From positions 38,389,708 to 38,453,707 of the forward strand of contig JAOANR010000001.1 in assembly GCA_030278955.1 (NCBI GenBank): DNA of 64,000 nucleotides, in the 5' to 3' direction. Source of the stretch: Hygrophila difformis. Its lineage: Eukaryota > Streptophyta > Magnoliopsida > Lamiales > Acanthaceae. Below, one piece after another: positions 31,336 through 42,449 of the stretch. The notes beneath the pieces are model-generated. The model made no database searches, was not told the DNA's origin, and worked only from the letters and a program-made list of their open reading frames with translations. Every line of letters begins with the position of its first letter. Position 1 is the stretch's first letter. The translations under genes and the position numbers were made by a program.

Positions 31336-31881
31336 ATGAAACATCTGAGATTCCCAGCAATCTCATATTCCCAGCAATCTTATATTACCAGCAATAACAT
31401 TCACACTGTACTAGCAATCTAAGATTCCTCAAACCAAATGCACCGAAGGGAAAATAGAGCTTTTCATGTTTGTTGTGTGTAGATTAGTAATGTAATACAG
31501 TATGTAGTTAGAATTTCTCTTAACTACGACATGAAGTGAAAAACAACATAACTAAAGACAAAATAAACTACCCCATGCACACACCACCTCAAACATTTTC
31601 TATTAAGCTTATTACGTAATTATATAGCAAAAGTATCATAAAAAACATAAAACTGATTACAGAACTTTCAAATACCACACGTAATTCAATAGTTAAAAAG
31701 CACATAGCAACAGCAGAGGGAACTAACCATAGCCAACATCTCTCACTCGATCATAAAGTAGCATGCTTGCATAGGCTAAAATTATTATTGCAACCTTAGC
31801 TTATTATTATACATGATAGAGTGCAAATTTCAGTACTTCACGCACCCATGTAATGCATGTATGTTCTTGTGCATTAAGCAA

Positions 31882-34800
31882 TCACGGTTTCCCAACATGG
31901 TACTCCTCCATATGCTTCGTCATGTCAATAAAGAAGGCGAGCAACGTGGTCGGGTGAGTAACATCCTCGCTTAGCATCTCATACTCTAATGTGCAAGTGA
32001 CCAAGTCAATTCCATTCTTGGTCTCAATGTGGAAACTTATGAGGAAGTCCTTGAATTCTTCCATCAGATCTCCTTCTATCATCTTGTATTCGATTAACTT
32101 CTTCTCATCATCGATCTTTTGGATTATCTGCTTAGCAACCCTCTTCTTTCCGTCTACATTTTGCACAAAGAAAAGCGATATCATAAAGTTAATTATGCAT
32201 GTACATACTACAAATGATGATATAAATTTATTCAAAAGATTCTAGCAAGAATTTTACTTAACAAAAAGGTTGGGAGGTTAGCGGCACTCTAATATAACAG
32301 GAGTAAAAAAAAAATTTCGCAATGAAATATATTTTGCGATGAATTGATTTCATCATTTAAAGTATTATTTCCGGTTCAAATATCTTTGGCAGTATGGTTG
32401 AGGATCAATCACCAGTGTCAAGTCAATTTGTCAATTAGTTCACCCATACTAATTGCCTTTGTGGGATACCGAACAATAGTCTTCCGTAACAAGTTCAGTG
32501 CTACAAAATTCAACTAGCTCGGGAGTGAATTCTGATATCAAAATAGCTCTATCTCCCTCCCAATCATCGAAGAGGGTTTCATTGTTTTTGAGCTTCGTAA
32601 TGGGTTGACCTCTACCAAAAGTTTTTTTTTATATCTACAAGAATCGAAACCATTAGTTCTTTTGAATGTCAAGAGTTCCACCAACATATGCTAGTTTAAA
32701 TGTTATATAGAATATAATATGATAATAGGAGTATTATCTATATCTATTTACTATAAGATTTTTGTAATCATTGTGAAATTTGAAAGTCCTAATTACAGAG
32801 TCTATTGTTTTTTAGAATAATAGAGTGTATTGTCTTCTTTTGACATGGCCACACGATGGGGCCATATATTTTTGATTATGATGGATGCAGACATGCTAAC
32901 AACAAGAGTGTGTGCGTTAACTTTATAATGTGCCATGAGAAATTAATTAAGTTGGATCCAACCCACTGTGGAGCATGCATTCCAATAGGTAGGGTCGAAT
33001 GTCGCCACCACATTTATGATACATCCACCTAAAGGTCATAAATGATAGCATCCAATCACCCATTTGCCTCTGTCAAAATAGGCATGGAATCCCACTGCGT
33101 ACAATATCCTATATTTAGACATCTCCAAATATAAATTATTACTCCCTCAGTCCCACTTCAGATGTCCTGTTTGACTTTTTGGCACTGTTTATTGTTTAAA
33201 TTTGACTCAACATTGTTGCAAGTAAATATTTGAAAAAAATAGTCAAGTTCGGTCTTGTTAGATTCGTGTAATCGTGTAGTTTTAGAATATATATTTCACA
33301 TAATTTTTACTTATATATATTTTGAGATATGATCAATTTAAAAAGTGCATTGGATTGTGTGTAGAAATTAAACAAGACATCTTAAATGGGACGGAGGGAG
33401 TAAAATATATCACATATAAGAATATTATGTTGTAAAAATAGGGTAACTAAATTTTGAGCATACTTTTTTGACTCCATAACCTTTTACTTTTTTGTTAGAA
33501 GTATTAGTGAAAGATGAGGGATAGCAGCGGTGGGGAACCCAACTTCCACAAGGAACATGACCAGTACACGAAGTCTTCACCACTGTTAAACTTGCCTTTT
33601 TGGTAGAAGTATTTAAATTAAACTTGCCTTTTTGTTAGAAGTATTTAAAATTTCGTATTTAAAGATTAATAATTTAATCATTGTATTTTGCAAAAGCATA
33701 TTCAAATATCCACTAAATCTGTGCCAAAAAAAATATCCATTAAATAACAAATCTGACATACTAAATGAATTACGGTAGTAATTTGTGTGGAATTGGCTCT
33801 CATCACCCTTTCTCTGGCTTCGGCTCAAAAAAAAAAGTAGGACTGTGAGGCCTAGAATGTTGTATCTATCTGTTAACTTAACACATAAAAAAATGTGTTA
33901 ATACAACCAAATACATATCCATACCCAATTTGCATAAGGGGCTTCATACGGAAAAGATAGTCCAAGACCAGCCCATGGACCCCGTGGGACATCATCCGAG
34001 CAAGCCGACCTACCTAAATAACGGCGCAATCCGGAAAAAGCCATACCCGAGCACGATAATTGCCCGAGTATCACGAGTTAGACTAAGGGGTTCCAATATG
34101 TTATGAGGTGACGTCACCCCGAGCGACTCTGCTCACCCTCGTGGAAGCCTTACCTGCGCCAGTACCAGAATAAAGGTGGGGAAGCTTTTTTTTGAATTTC
34201 ATCGTTATCCCTTTCCCCCAACCGGTGCCTCTCAACGAACGGGCACCATACATTGTATAATTATTAGAACTCAAGATGTAATCTGGGTTCCTCAACCGCC
34301 AAACATTTGAATACAATGTCTTTATTTTTCCAGTACTTTACTTTTATTTATCGCTTTCCTTAATGCTGTCTTTACTGTTTTTTTTTTTTTTTGTTTCCTT
34401 AGTTTATTTCGTGATGCTCTAGTTCCTAGCATTCCTTGGGATTGTCCTCGTAGTCTCGCCTTCTATCTTGAAGGCTCCGTATAGAGGATTAAGCGTTACC
34501 CCGAAACGGGAGTGACATTATTCAAAGTAACATTATTTTAAAATCATTTCCATAATAGTAGAGACATGATCGAATAAGTGAAACAAATGGTAGAAAAACT
34601 TATTTCATTATATGTTCAAATACCATTTATTTGATAGATTAAACTTATTGTCAAAATTAAAGTGTTTTGATTTTTAAAAACCAACTTTAAAAATCGATCC
34701 AAACAGGAATGAACTAAACTGGAGAATGAATTAAAAATATTACCATGAGTGTAGGTCCATTGAATGACGGATCCCTCGACGCCAAACTGTCCGTCGTGCA

Positions 34801-34927
34801 GTTCGCAACCGTGCACGATGGGGCTGGCAATCGACAGCTCCTGTGGGTTGTCCTTGCACATCGCGTGGAACACATCTCCCCCGGCCTTGAATTCGATTGC
34901 TGAAATCAGCTTTCCTGTCAGCCCCAT
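31882..34927 (-). CDS. Major-latex-protein-like (MLP / Bet v 1 family) gene, two exons
   Basis: Exon 1 34927-34744 encodes 61 residues and the first base of codon 62, starting MGLTGKLISAIE with VFHAM and HDGQFG..GSV.QWTYTH. The donor is ATG|GTAATA. Exon 2 32153-31882 begins after TGTAG and continues in phase as D-GKKRVAKQII, then EGDLMEEFKDFL, LVTCTLEYE and the stop. The total is 151 residues, the usual MLP length, with the single intron at the family's usual place (after THD). MLPs are cytosolic ligand-binding proteins of the START-like fold, linked to stress and hormone responses. The intron is unusually long (2,590 bp) and holds a MITE. No lesion is visible. Confidence 0.88.
33142..33400. 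mobile_element. Stowaway-type MITE in the MLP intron
   Basis: 259 bp bounded by TA at 33140-33141 and 33401-33402. The ends are CTCCCTCAGTCCCA and the inverted TGGGACGGAGGGAG, the typical plant Tc1/mariner-related Stowaway termini. It has no coding capacity and an AT-rich centre. It lies in the intron, so it should be removed from MLP mRNA. Confidence 0.88.
33401..34743. other. Rest of MLP intron, unclassified
   Basis: AT-rich sequence, then a block at about 33840-34540 of different, less AT-rich composition with a T15 run (34379-34393). It contains pyrimidine-rich TCGCTTTCC words like those in element D, and may be an old retroelement fragment. I see no frame, no LTR ends and no target duplication. 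The other intron stretch, 32154-33139, holds sequence shared with 50009-50350 but no feature of its own. Confidence 0.35.
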
Positions 34928-35045
34928 TCTTTTTTTTAAAAAAAAAATCTTATACTGTATGCAATCAACAATTGGGACTTAACTAACTAAAGAGTGATTA
35001 GTTAATAGGTTGTGGAGAGGCCAAGGCTTCTTCTGCACGCCGCCT

Positions 35046-35056
35046 TTTATAAATAT
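35046..35056 (-). promoter_or_regulatory. TATA box of the MLP gene
   Basis: The minus strand reads ATTTATAAAAGG about 120 bases upstream of the MLP ATG at 34927, implying a 5' UTR of roughly 90 bases. It is the only TATA-like match with a GC-rich surround close upstream of the gene. Upstream of it, 35060-35980 is AT-rich with no gene or clear repeat that I can support. Confidence 0.6.
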
Positions 35057-35974
35057 CGAGATATAAGGAAGCTATGTGAGAGCCATGGCAAAACTTCAGA
35101 GCTTCCGGTTTTTAATTAAAACCAGACATTATAGTTACTTGGGGCCGGGCCGGTTAGGATAGACCTTTGAAAAAAAGGGATGCCAAAATGAGAAGTATAA
35201 GTAAAAGCCAAAAGTAGAAGTATGTAATTTTTATGTTTGAATGAAATTTTTAAAAAAGTTTTTTTTATTTATTTTAAAGTATGTTTGGATGTATGAAAAT
35301 CAAAATTGCTTTTAAAATATGTAAATTAAAATAAAAAAAAAACATGCTACTTATTTAGATGGTTAATGGTACACTTTTTAAATTTAAAATTATTAATAAA
35401 ATAAGATGTTAAAGAAGCCTAAGTTCAAATATAGTTTATTTTCTTAAATTGATAAGCTCAAAACTATAATACTCTAGTTAATTTTTTTATAAAAAATATG
35501 TCGAGGCATAATAATAGTTTTTAATTTAAAATACTATTTATTATAGTAAATTTTACCTTTAATTTTTACAACCATTAATATAAATTTATGTTTCCAATAG
35601 ATAAATAATGTACTTTTTATAGTGTAGTTTTAATAAATTAGTAAGTGTATTTTAGACTTTTAATATTTTAATAGGTACTTTTAGTTTTTGGTTTTGGAAG
35701 AATGACTCGTTGGCTGCTTTTCCCAAGAATATTTTATTGGTTTTTTGATGAGCTTTTGATTTTTGGAAAAGGCTCATCCAAACACCTAATGATTTCTTTT
35801 ACACTTATTGCTATGTTTTGAGCATCCTAGCTCTTGACGTCTTAAGTATGTATCATGCATTGCAAAGATTGGAATGATATAGGCTTCGGCTCTAAGCACT
35901 CCTTTAAAAGCATTGCAAAGATTTTGAAGATTTGGATGTGTATTGGCCAAGTACGGTTAAATTGATTTGGAGAG

Positions 35975-36195
35975 GAAGCGACGATGCGCTTTTCCTCTCC
36001 AAATTCATCGCCCTCGAGCGAGGAAATTTAATTCATCGCCCCATTCCTCACCTAATGTTAAAAATAAAAATAATTTAAAATCAAAGTTTTGTAGGCGACG
36101 AATTTAATTTTTCATCGCCTAAGTACTCGTCTGCAGGCGAGGAAAATTTATTTTCTCGCCCCCGCTCGTCGCCTACGGACGATTTTCTTGTAGTG
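35975..36195. mobile_element. Terminal fragment of a CACTA transposon
   Basis: Ends in GATTTTCTTGTAGTG at 36181-36195, the complement of the canonical CACTACAAGAAAATC terminus. The preceding 200 bp hold repeated GGCGA/TCGCC words in both orientations (about 35990, 36008, 36030, 36095, 36112, 36140, 36150, 36170), typical of subterminal transposase-binding repeats. The opposite end is not found in the window, so this is a truncated or heavily deleted copy. Confidence 0.65.
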
Positions 36196-36253
36196 TTACA
36201 GTACAGACTAAAGGGTAGTCTTCACATGCGGATAGCATATATATAACAATTCC

Positions 36254-37633
36254 GTTAGGGTGCGACTAAGCATTTTGACTTGATGTACTGCGGTACATCG
36301 CAGCCATTGATTTAATTTATAAATTGATGGTTGAGATTAACTTAAAGGTTAAAATAGTAAATTTGCTACATTTAGTTTGTGAACGCTAATTCTTCCATTC
36401 TTCTTCCGTTCTTCTTCTCTTCTTCTTTGCATTTCAAGGATTGATCTCATACTACCCTCCAATTTGCTTAATTATGCTGCTATACATAGATATACGTCGC
36501 TGAAATATTTTTAAATAAAGTCATTGAATTGTCCATGAAAACGTACCCGAAATATTCTAGTTGAGTCGCTGAATTGTTCTTCATAGCATCGCTGAATTCT
36601 TCTTGACAGCCTCGCTGAATTCTTCTGTGTAATGTGGCTGAATGCTGAACTCTTCTAGGATAGTGTCGCTTAAATATTTTTTATAGCATCACTAAATTGT
36701 TTTTTTGTAGCATGATTGAAATTATCTATTAATATATTTGTTACCATTCGTTGATGATTATTTGAAAATATTAGATTAGATATGATATTATTTACCAAAT
36801 ATTAGATATGATAACATACTAAATATAGGTTTACCAAATATTAGATATGATATTATTTACCAAATATTAGATATGATAACAGAAATGTGTAGCATCGCTG
36901 AATCATTCTTGGTAGCATCGCTGAATTCTGCTTGGTACCATCGCTGAATTACTCTACTTGATCTCGCTGAAATATATTTGATAGCATCCCTTCATTATTT
37001 TTGATAGCATCACAGAATTGTTTTTGGTAGCATCGCTGAATTATTCTAGGTTGCGTCGCTGAATTATTCTTGGTATCATCGCTGAATTATGCTAGATACG
37101 GTCGCTGAAATATATTTGATAGCATCCCTTCATTATTTTTGGTAGCATCACATAATTGTTTTTGATAGGATCGCTGAATCATTCTAGGTTGCGTCGCTGA
37201 ATTATTCTTGGTACCATCGCTAAATTATGCTAGATACTGTCGCTGAATTCCTCTACTTGTGGTCCCTGAAATATATTTTATAGCATCACTTAATTGTTTT
37301 TGGTAAGATCGCTGAAATGATCTATTAATAAATTTGATACGTATCTTTGATTATAAAAAGATATTATTTGAAATATTAGATATGGATTACCAAATATTTA
37401 ATATGATTTACCAAATAATAAATATGATAACATACTAAATATAGAGTTACCAAATATTAGATATGATAACATGTCTAAAAACTTGTCATATCGCTGAAAT
37501 GCATTGTTTTTAAAATGAACTATTATTGTGTTATGACAATTATACCCTTTTTCATTTACAACCCTTGGATTTTAAATGGACGCTTCAGATTGCTGCCTTG
37601 ATGTGCTGTGGGATTTGTTGATTGCACCCTAAC
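36254..37633. mobile_element. Terminal-inverted-repeat element filled with a minisatellite
   Basis: The outer 10 bases GTTAGGGTGC (36254-36263) recur inverted as GCACCCTAAC (37624-37633). Just inside, both ends share a CTTGATGT.CTG.GG word. The body is not coding and consists largely of the 23-24 bp repeat listed separately. I could not find a convincing target duplication, so the superfamily is open. It lies between the CACTA end and the duplicated MLP exon. Confidence 0.5.
36495..37505. repeat. Degenerate 23-24 bp minisatellite
   Basis: Roughly 25-30 units of TAGCATCGCTGAATTATTCT plus TGG, most regular at 36890-37300. Variants read GTCGCTGAAATATATTTGA. The array is broken by AT-rich blocks repeating TTACCAAATATTAGATATGAT (about 36770-36880 and 37370-37470), giving a higher-order pattern. 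No frame is kept through the array, so it does not look like a protein repeat. Confidence 0.85.
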
Positions 37634-37899
37634 TGGACCCTATATATAAATATATGTATATGATTCAAAAATGGAAATTTGTAATGGATTAAAAATAAAA
37701 TATAATAAGCCAAGAAAGAAAACGTTAAGTAAATAAAATAAAGAGAATAAAGGTAATATGATAAAATATTTTTGGGAAGGAAACATGTGAATTCTTCGTT
37801 ATTAGTTCGGTGGCTAACGTATATTAAAACTAAAAGAAAATATAAAAAAAAAAAATAAGAAAAAGGCAAAAAAATTGTTAGGGACCAATAAATTGACCA

Positions 37900-38507
37900 G
37901 ACTTACAACTTTATGAAGTAAAAAACAATATAAATAAGGACAAAATAAACGACCCCATGCACACACCACCTCAAACATTAAAGCAAATTACCTAATTATA
38001 TACTAGTATGACTTGTTTGACAATTAGCCGTTAACTGTTAACTGATAACATAAGTAATAAATTCATTAAAATTAATTGTTTGCTTACTTTGAGAGACCAA
38101 TTTGCCTACAATAAGTTGAAATTCAAAATATTATTCGCTACCGCGGATTGAACATATTTAAGGTATTTTGTTCTTTTAAAAAAACTATTTTGTTTCACAA
38201 ATGAAAACTCATTCAAAATAGTTGTTTTGCCAAACACCTCCCTATAGCAAAAGTATCATAATAATAAACATAAAACTCATTACAGAACTTTCAAATTCCA
38301 CACATAATTCAATAGTTAAAAAGCACACAGCAACAGCAGAGGGAACTAACCATAGCCAACATCTCTCACTCGATCATAAAGTAGCATGCTTGCATACGCT
38401 AAAATTATTATTGCAACCTTAGCTTATTATTATACATGATAGAGTGCAAACTTCACACACCCATAAGGCCATGATGTAATGAATGTATGGTCTTATGCAT
38501 TAAGCAA
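37900..38507 (-). repeat. Duplicated 3' flank of the MLP gene
   Basis: Copies 31545-31880: the same CCCCATGCACACACCACCTC (about 37954 and 31573) and the CACTCGATCATAAAGTAGCA stretch. Relative to the first copy it has an extra block of about 230 bp (38004-38238) with GTTTGACAA near its left end and the inverted TTGCCAAAC near its right, probably a small hAT-like MITE, though I could not settle its target duplication. Sequence between 37634 and 37900 is AT-rich with nothing recognisable. Confidence 0.7.
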
Positions 38508-38765
38508 TCATGCTTTCCCAACATGGTATTCCTCAATATACTTTGTCATGACAATATAGAAGGCGAGCAACATCCTCGCTTAGCATCTCATAATCTAATA
38601 TCCAAGTGACCAAGTCAATTCCATTCTTAGTCTCAATGTGGAAAGTTATGAGGAAGTCCTTGAATTGCTCCATTAGATCCCCTTCGTCTATCATCTTGAA
38701 TTCCATTTTCTTCTTCTCCTCATCGATCTTTTGGATTATCTGCTTCGCAACCCTCTTCTTTTCAT
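38508..38765 (-). pseudogene. MLP exon 2 pseudogene
   Basis: Matches exon 2 of the gene at 31882-32153 after a conserved TGTAG acceptor (D-EKKRVAKQII, then LMEQFKDFL and NGIDLVTW). It has one extra codon near MIDEGDLM and lacks 17 bases after SEDV, so the frame shifts and stops about 12 codons later, losing the C-terminal helix. Its intron is interrupted 35 bases further on by element E and continues at 50009-50350. No exon 1 counterpart is recognisable beyond E. Confidence 0.88.
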
Positions 38766-39370
38766 CTACATGTTATACAAAGAAAAGCAATATCATAAAA
38801 TGTAATACCCGAGAATTTTCCAACATAAAATAAAACAATAATTAAATAAATAAATAATAAATAAAATAAATACTCTAATAAATAAACAAATCCAGCAAAT
38901 AAAAGAAATAAATAAATATAAGGAAATGAGAAATGAGATTTTTACTTAAAAAGGAATTAAAGGAATTTAATTAAATAAAAGGATGGATAAATGAAACACC
39001 AAAACCCGACACTAATGAACTCGAGTATTCGAGTCCAAAATATCCAACTAGACTAAGAATAAAATTGGAGAGAAAGTATGCACCCGAATATACCCCGGGA
39101 ATCGGAATTCGGGAGCATAGAGGGATAGAAACCCGAAAGAGAGGCGGAAACGCACGACGGATCGCACGACCCGCCCGGACCGAAGTCCAGGCGAAGTCGG
39201 CGCGGTGGCCGCGCGGTAAAGTGGCATTAGCGCGCCACGACCGCGCCACCCCACAGATTCGGTCGTTGCGTGAATCTCTCGCCCGAACGCGGATTTTTCG
39301 ACGTTCGGTTGAACACCTCTCGACTCCAGAGTTCTAGGTCGGCCGTGGACGCCCTAGGGACTTAAAATTC

Positions 39371-39378
39371 TATAAATA
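39371..39378 (+). promoter_or_regulatory. TATA box of element E LTR
   Basis: TATAAATA about 90 bases downstream of the GC-rich island and 30-60 bases before two telo-box words (AAACCCTAAA). The same sequence is in the 3' LTR at 47972-47979, and an equivalent TATAAATA is in F at 58192-58199. Transcription probably starts near 39405. Confidence 0.75.
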
Positions 39379-39517
39379 AGCCCCTTGGGAGCCCCGAACA
39401 AGTTTACGAAACCCTAAAACATTCTATACGTTCGAAACCCTAAATCCGAAGTCGTCGGAGGCACGAAACCAAGACGAACGCTGTTGGACGAGTTCTCTAC
39501 AGATCTCCATAGTCGTG

Positions 39518-41043
39518 GTAAGTCTCGGTCCAATCTTTATTCAATAAACGATTCGAAAACGAATCCTAATCATCTCCTTTTTCTTTCTACACCCCCGTAT
39601 CGAATCTAGATCGTAGAACCCGACGAACGGAGAGGAGAAACGGTGATCTGGAAGCCACGCCTCCGAATTGGACATTCCCGACGTTCATAGATACTGTAAG
39701 TTAACCTTACATGGTTTTGGGAGATTTTAAAACATTCGAAACCTAAAAGATTTGACAAGAATCATAAATCTGTCCACTTTTGTTTTCCTACCGACGCAAC
39801 AGAATTGTTGAATTTTTCCGACCTTTAAAACGAACTCAAACGGAAAAACTTAAAACACGAAAAACGTTCCTAAGACTTAGACCTAGCTACTGTAAAAATT
39901 TGAGAATTTTTGGAGTTGATTTGATATGTGAAAACCCGTTGAAACCGAACTGTTTGATTTTAGATCTTGAAATCTTGGACAGAACTTAGGAATGATCTTG
40001 ATCACGTTTTTGACATAGGATCTAGGCTGTTTTAGATCTTTGGCCGAACATGAAAGTTGTAGATAAATGTCTTAAGATGATCCCTGTCAAATTTCATTAA
40101 ATTTGGAGTTGAATTGATATGTTAGAATTTGAAATCTTTGAACTGTGATGTATTAATCTCGGACAAATTTCTTGTTATGCGAAAATTGGCAATTTTGACC
40201 TACTTAGGTATCTCGGATTGAAAAAGTTAAAACACGAAAGTTGTAGATCTTGATGTTTCCGAGTCAGATATGAAATTTTGGAATTTTTGGAATTAAATCT
40301 GATTTTAGACGAATTTTGGAGTAAACTGTGATTTACCGAAACGAAATTTTGAAATCTTGTTGAAACATGGAATTAACCTTTAGGGTTGAAACGAATTGAG
40401 ATATTGTTTCTAAATTAATACATTGGAAGGCAGATTTTAAAAAAACTAAATCCCCTTACAAACTTGATAAATTAAAATTAGGGGTGAGTGCTCTGCAGGG
40501 TGCCCCCTAACGATTCACTTCGTGCCGTAATGGACGATGGTGACCCCGCGCGCTATACTTGAAATGTGATATTGCCAAAACGGCGAAACTTAGAGCCTAC
40601 ACTCTCGTGAATATACGTATGGGTTTCCCGAGGCTCCGGAGTGGTACTGGGTATGGCTGATACGGCTGCGGCCGCCGGGCTACCGGCTAAACTTGTTGAC
40701 ATCGCGATCTTTATCGTGAAACTTTGAAATACCAAATCGGGAATGTAATGGGGATTCTAAATTAAATTAAACTAGATTAAATTATATTGTTGTCCAATTA
40801 AATTATTTAAATGCTTTACTTAAAATTATGGCTTTTATGATTTAATCATGTGATACGTGTCATTAAATAGAGCCTGAGATAGATTGTGCTATATGATATG
40901 GATTATATGAAATCAAATATTATGTTATTATCATGCTTTTGTTAAATTATTAAAGTTATGGCTTTTAAACCCTACGATCATGCATGTGTTAACTTACTCA
41001 GCAATTTTGCTGATCAAAACCTTTTTTATTCCTTTCTTTACAG
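39518..41043 (+). promoter_or_regulatory. Putative leader intron in element E 5' LTR
   Basis: Donor TCGTG|GTAAGT matches the plant consensus closely. The acceptor, a pyrimidine-rich run of about 20 bases ending CTTTACAG, follows a GCTGATC branch-point-like word on the 3' arm of hairpin CAGCAA/TTGCTG. Length is about 1.53 kb, close to that predicted in C (1.69) and F (1.48). Inferred from conservation between families. Confidence 0.55.
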
Positions 41044-41406
41044 AATATGTGGAATGAGCATGTGTGAGCACGAATCATGCATGGGATTTTGGGAACTTTT
41101 ATTTTGCTTTTAAATTTTGTACCTAGACTATATTATGAACGGGCCTGTTTAACCCGTGTTTTGGCCATGTCGGCCCTATTTAAATTTTCCGCTGCGATAC
41201 TGTACTAAACTAAATATCTCCGCTGCGCTATGCTATTATTATTTTCGATTTATATTGTATGGGCTATTTTGAATGCTTTAAATATTTTAAACACTGCAAT
41301 ACCTAGCCTTGCATCTCTTTAGTAAGCTCGGAGAAACCGTGTCTTACTAGGGAGATGTGGCGGTGACATCCCGACCTGGGTTACCAAAAACCGGGGTGTT
41401 ACAAGT

Positions 41407-41418
41407 TGGTATCAGAGC
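41407..41418 (+). other. Primer-binding site of element E (tRNA-iMet)
   Basis: TGGTATCAGAGC three bases after the LTR end GGTGTTACA, followed by an AT-rich leader with repeated TTTTTAAACCATTATT words (41430-41560). Confidence 0.93.
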
Positions 41419-41684
41419 CCGGCTATTTTTAAATTATTATTATTTTTAAACCATTACTATTTTTAAACCATTATTTAAACCACTATTATTTTTAAACTAT
41501 TATTTTTAAACCATTATTATTTTTAAACTATTATTAATATTTTGACTATTATTTTAAATTTTAAATTTTTTTTTTATTTCCATGGAGAAATTTTATTTTA
41601 AAACCCATGGGAAAAAAATATATGGGTATTAAATTATTATTGGGGGGAAATATCATTTGCATATGCATGTTGCATCTCTGCTAT

Positions 41685-41835
41685 GAACTTAGCATCTTGG
41701 CGAAACTTGAACTTAGAATCTTTGCGAAACTTGAACTTAGAATCTTTGCGAAACTTGAACTTAGCATCTTGGCGAAACTTGAACTTAGAATCTTGGAAAC
41801 TCGAACCTAGAATCTTGGCGAATATTAACTTAGAT
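41685..41835 (+). repeat. 24-bp tandem repeat in element E leader
   Basis: About six units of TTAGAATCTTTGCGAAACTT plus GAAC, varying at a few bases (TTAGCATCTTGGCG). The array ends just before the pre-gag ATG. Because 24 is a multiple of three, an upstream ATG frame (41607-41810) reads through it as an 8-residue repeat (LRIFAKLE). C, A and F lack this array, so it is specific to E. Confidence 0.88.
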
Positions 41836-41851
41836 CTCTTGCTTGCGCTAG

Positions 41852-42187
41852 ATGGCTAGTCAAGACATGATGCAGTTGATGGTCAGGATGATGAGCGTTC
41901 ATCTCGATTCCCACCAGACCCTAGAGCAGATGAAGTACCGTATGGCTCAATTGGAGGCCAATTTACATCACATGGGCAACTTGAGAGAGGCGGATCATCA
42001 CCGCATAAACCAACTCGAGCGCCAAGTCCAAACCCTCACTACACAAAACTTAATACTAAAGGAATACATCGATGCCCACGGGCAAGACTTAAACACTATC
42101 TTTGATGACCTACTACCGCCGAGTTCGGAGGAGGAAGATCCGGAGGAAGATCCTGCTACCCCGCCGAGAGACGTCATGAGGCACTAG
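41852..42187 (+). CDS. Pre-gag coiled-coil ORF of element E (111 aa)
   Basis: ATG follows TTGCGCTAG directly, an acceptor-like context. Residues about 5-75 show the heptad pattern and the RMAQLEANLHHMGNL core shared with A and C. The C-terminal part is acidic (SSEEEDPEEDPA). It is shorter than in C because the Pro/Ala linker is missing. AATAAAAT at about 42259 could serve as a poly(A) signal for an RNA carrying only this ORF. Function unknown. Confidence 0.65.
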   Translation: MASQDMMQLMVRMMSVHLDSHQTLEQMKYRMAQLEANLHHMGNLREADHHRINQLERQVQTLTTQNLILKEYIDAHGQDLNTIFDDLLPPSSEEEDPEEDPATPPRDVMRH

Positions 42188-42449
42188 AGATTCTACTGTT
42201 AGACATTGTTTTGCTAGAAAAATATTTCTACTTTTGTACTAAAATTTCTTCCGAGGAAATAAAATGCCCGATTTATTTGGTTTAAATCAAAACAAACAAA
42301 ACAAAATAAAATAAAACCTCGAAGCATACGATGCTCCTTAGTTCGAACAAAGCACCACGTGCTAAATTACTACACACATATACATTCATACAAATTGCTT
42401 AGACTATATGCTAAATTCATCAGTCCTAAACTATCCTATTTGTACCAGA

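Larger units (their letters stand above)
38801..41403 (+). repeat. Element E 5' LTR (2,603 bp)
   Basis: Begins TGTAATACCCGAG with an AATAAATA-rich first 180 bp, then a GC-rich island (39165-39260), TATAAATA at 39371-39378, two AAACCCTAAA telo-boxes (about 39409 and 39437), donors G|GTAAGT (39518) and GTAAGTTA (39696), degenerate repeats marked by CACGAAA/CATGAAA (39855, 40049, 40232), hairpin CAGCAA/TTGCTG (40999-41012), acceptor TTCTTTACAG (41043), and a 15-bp terminal hairpin (41312-41357). Confidence 0.95.

Noticed and set aside
37585..37869. Hydrophobic 94-residue minus-strand frame
   Set aside because: AT-rich intergenic DNA overlapping the end of a terminal-inverted-repeat element; no homologous frame and no promoter.
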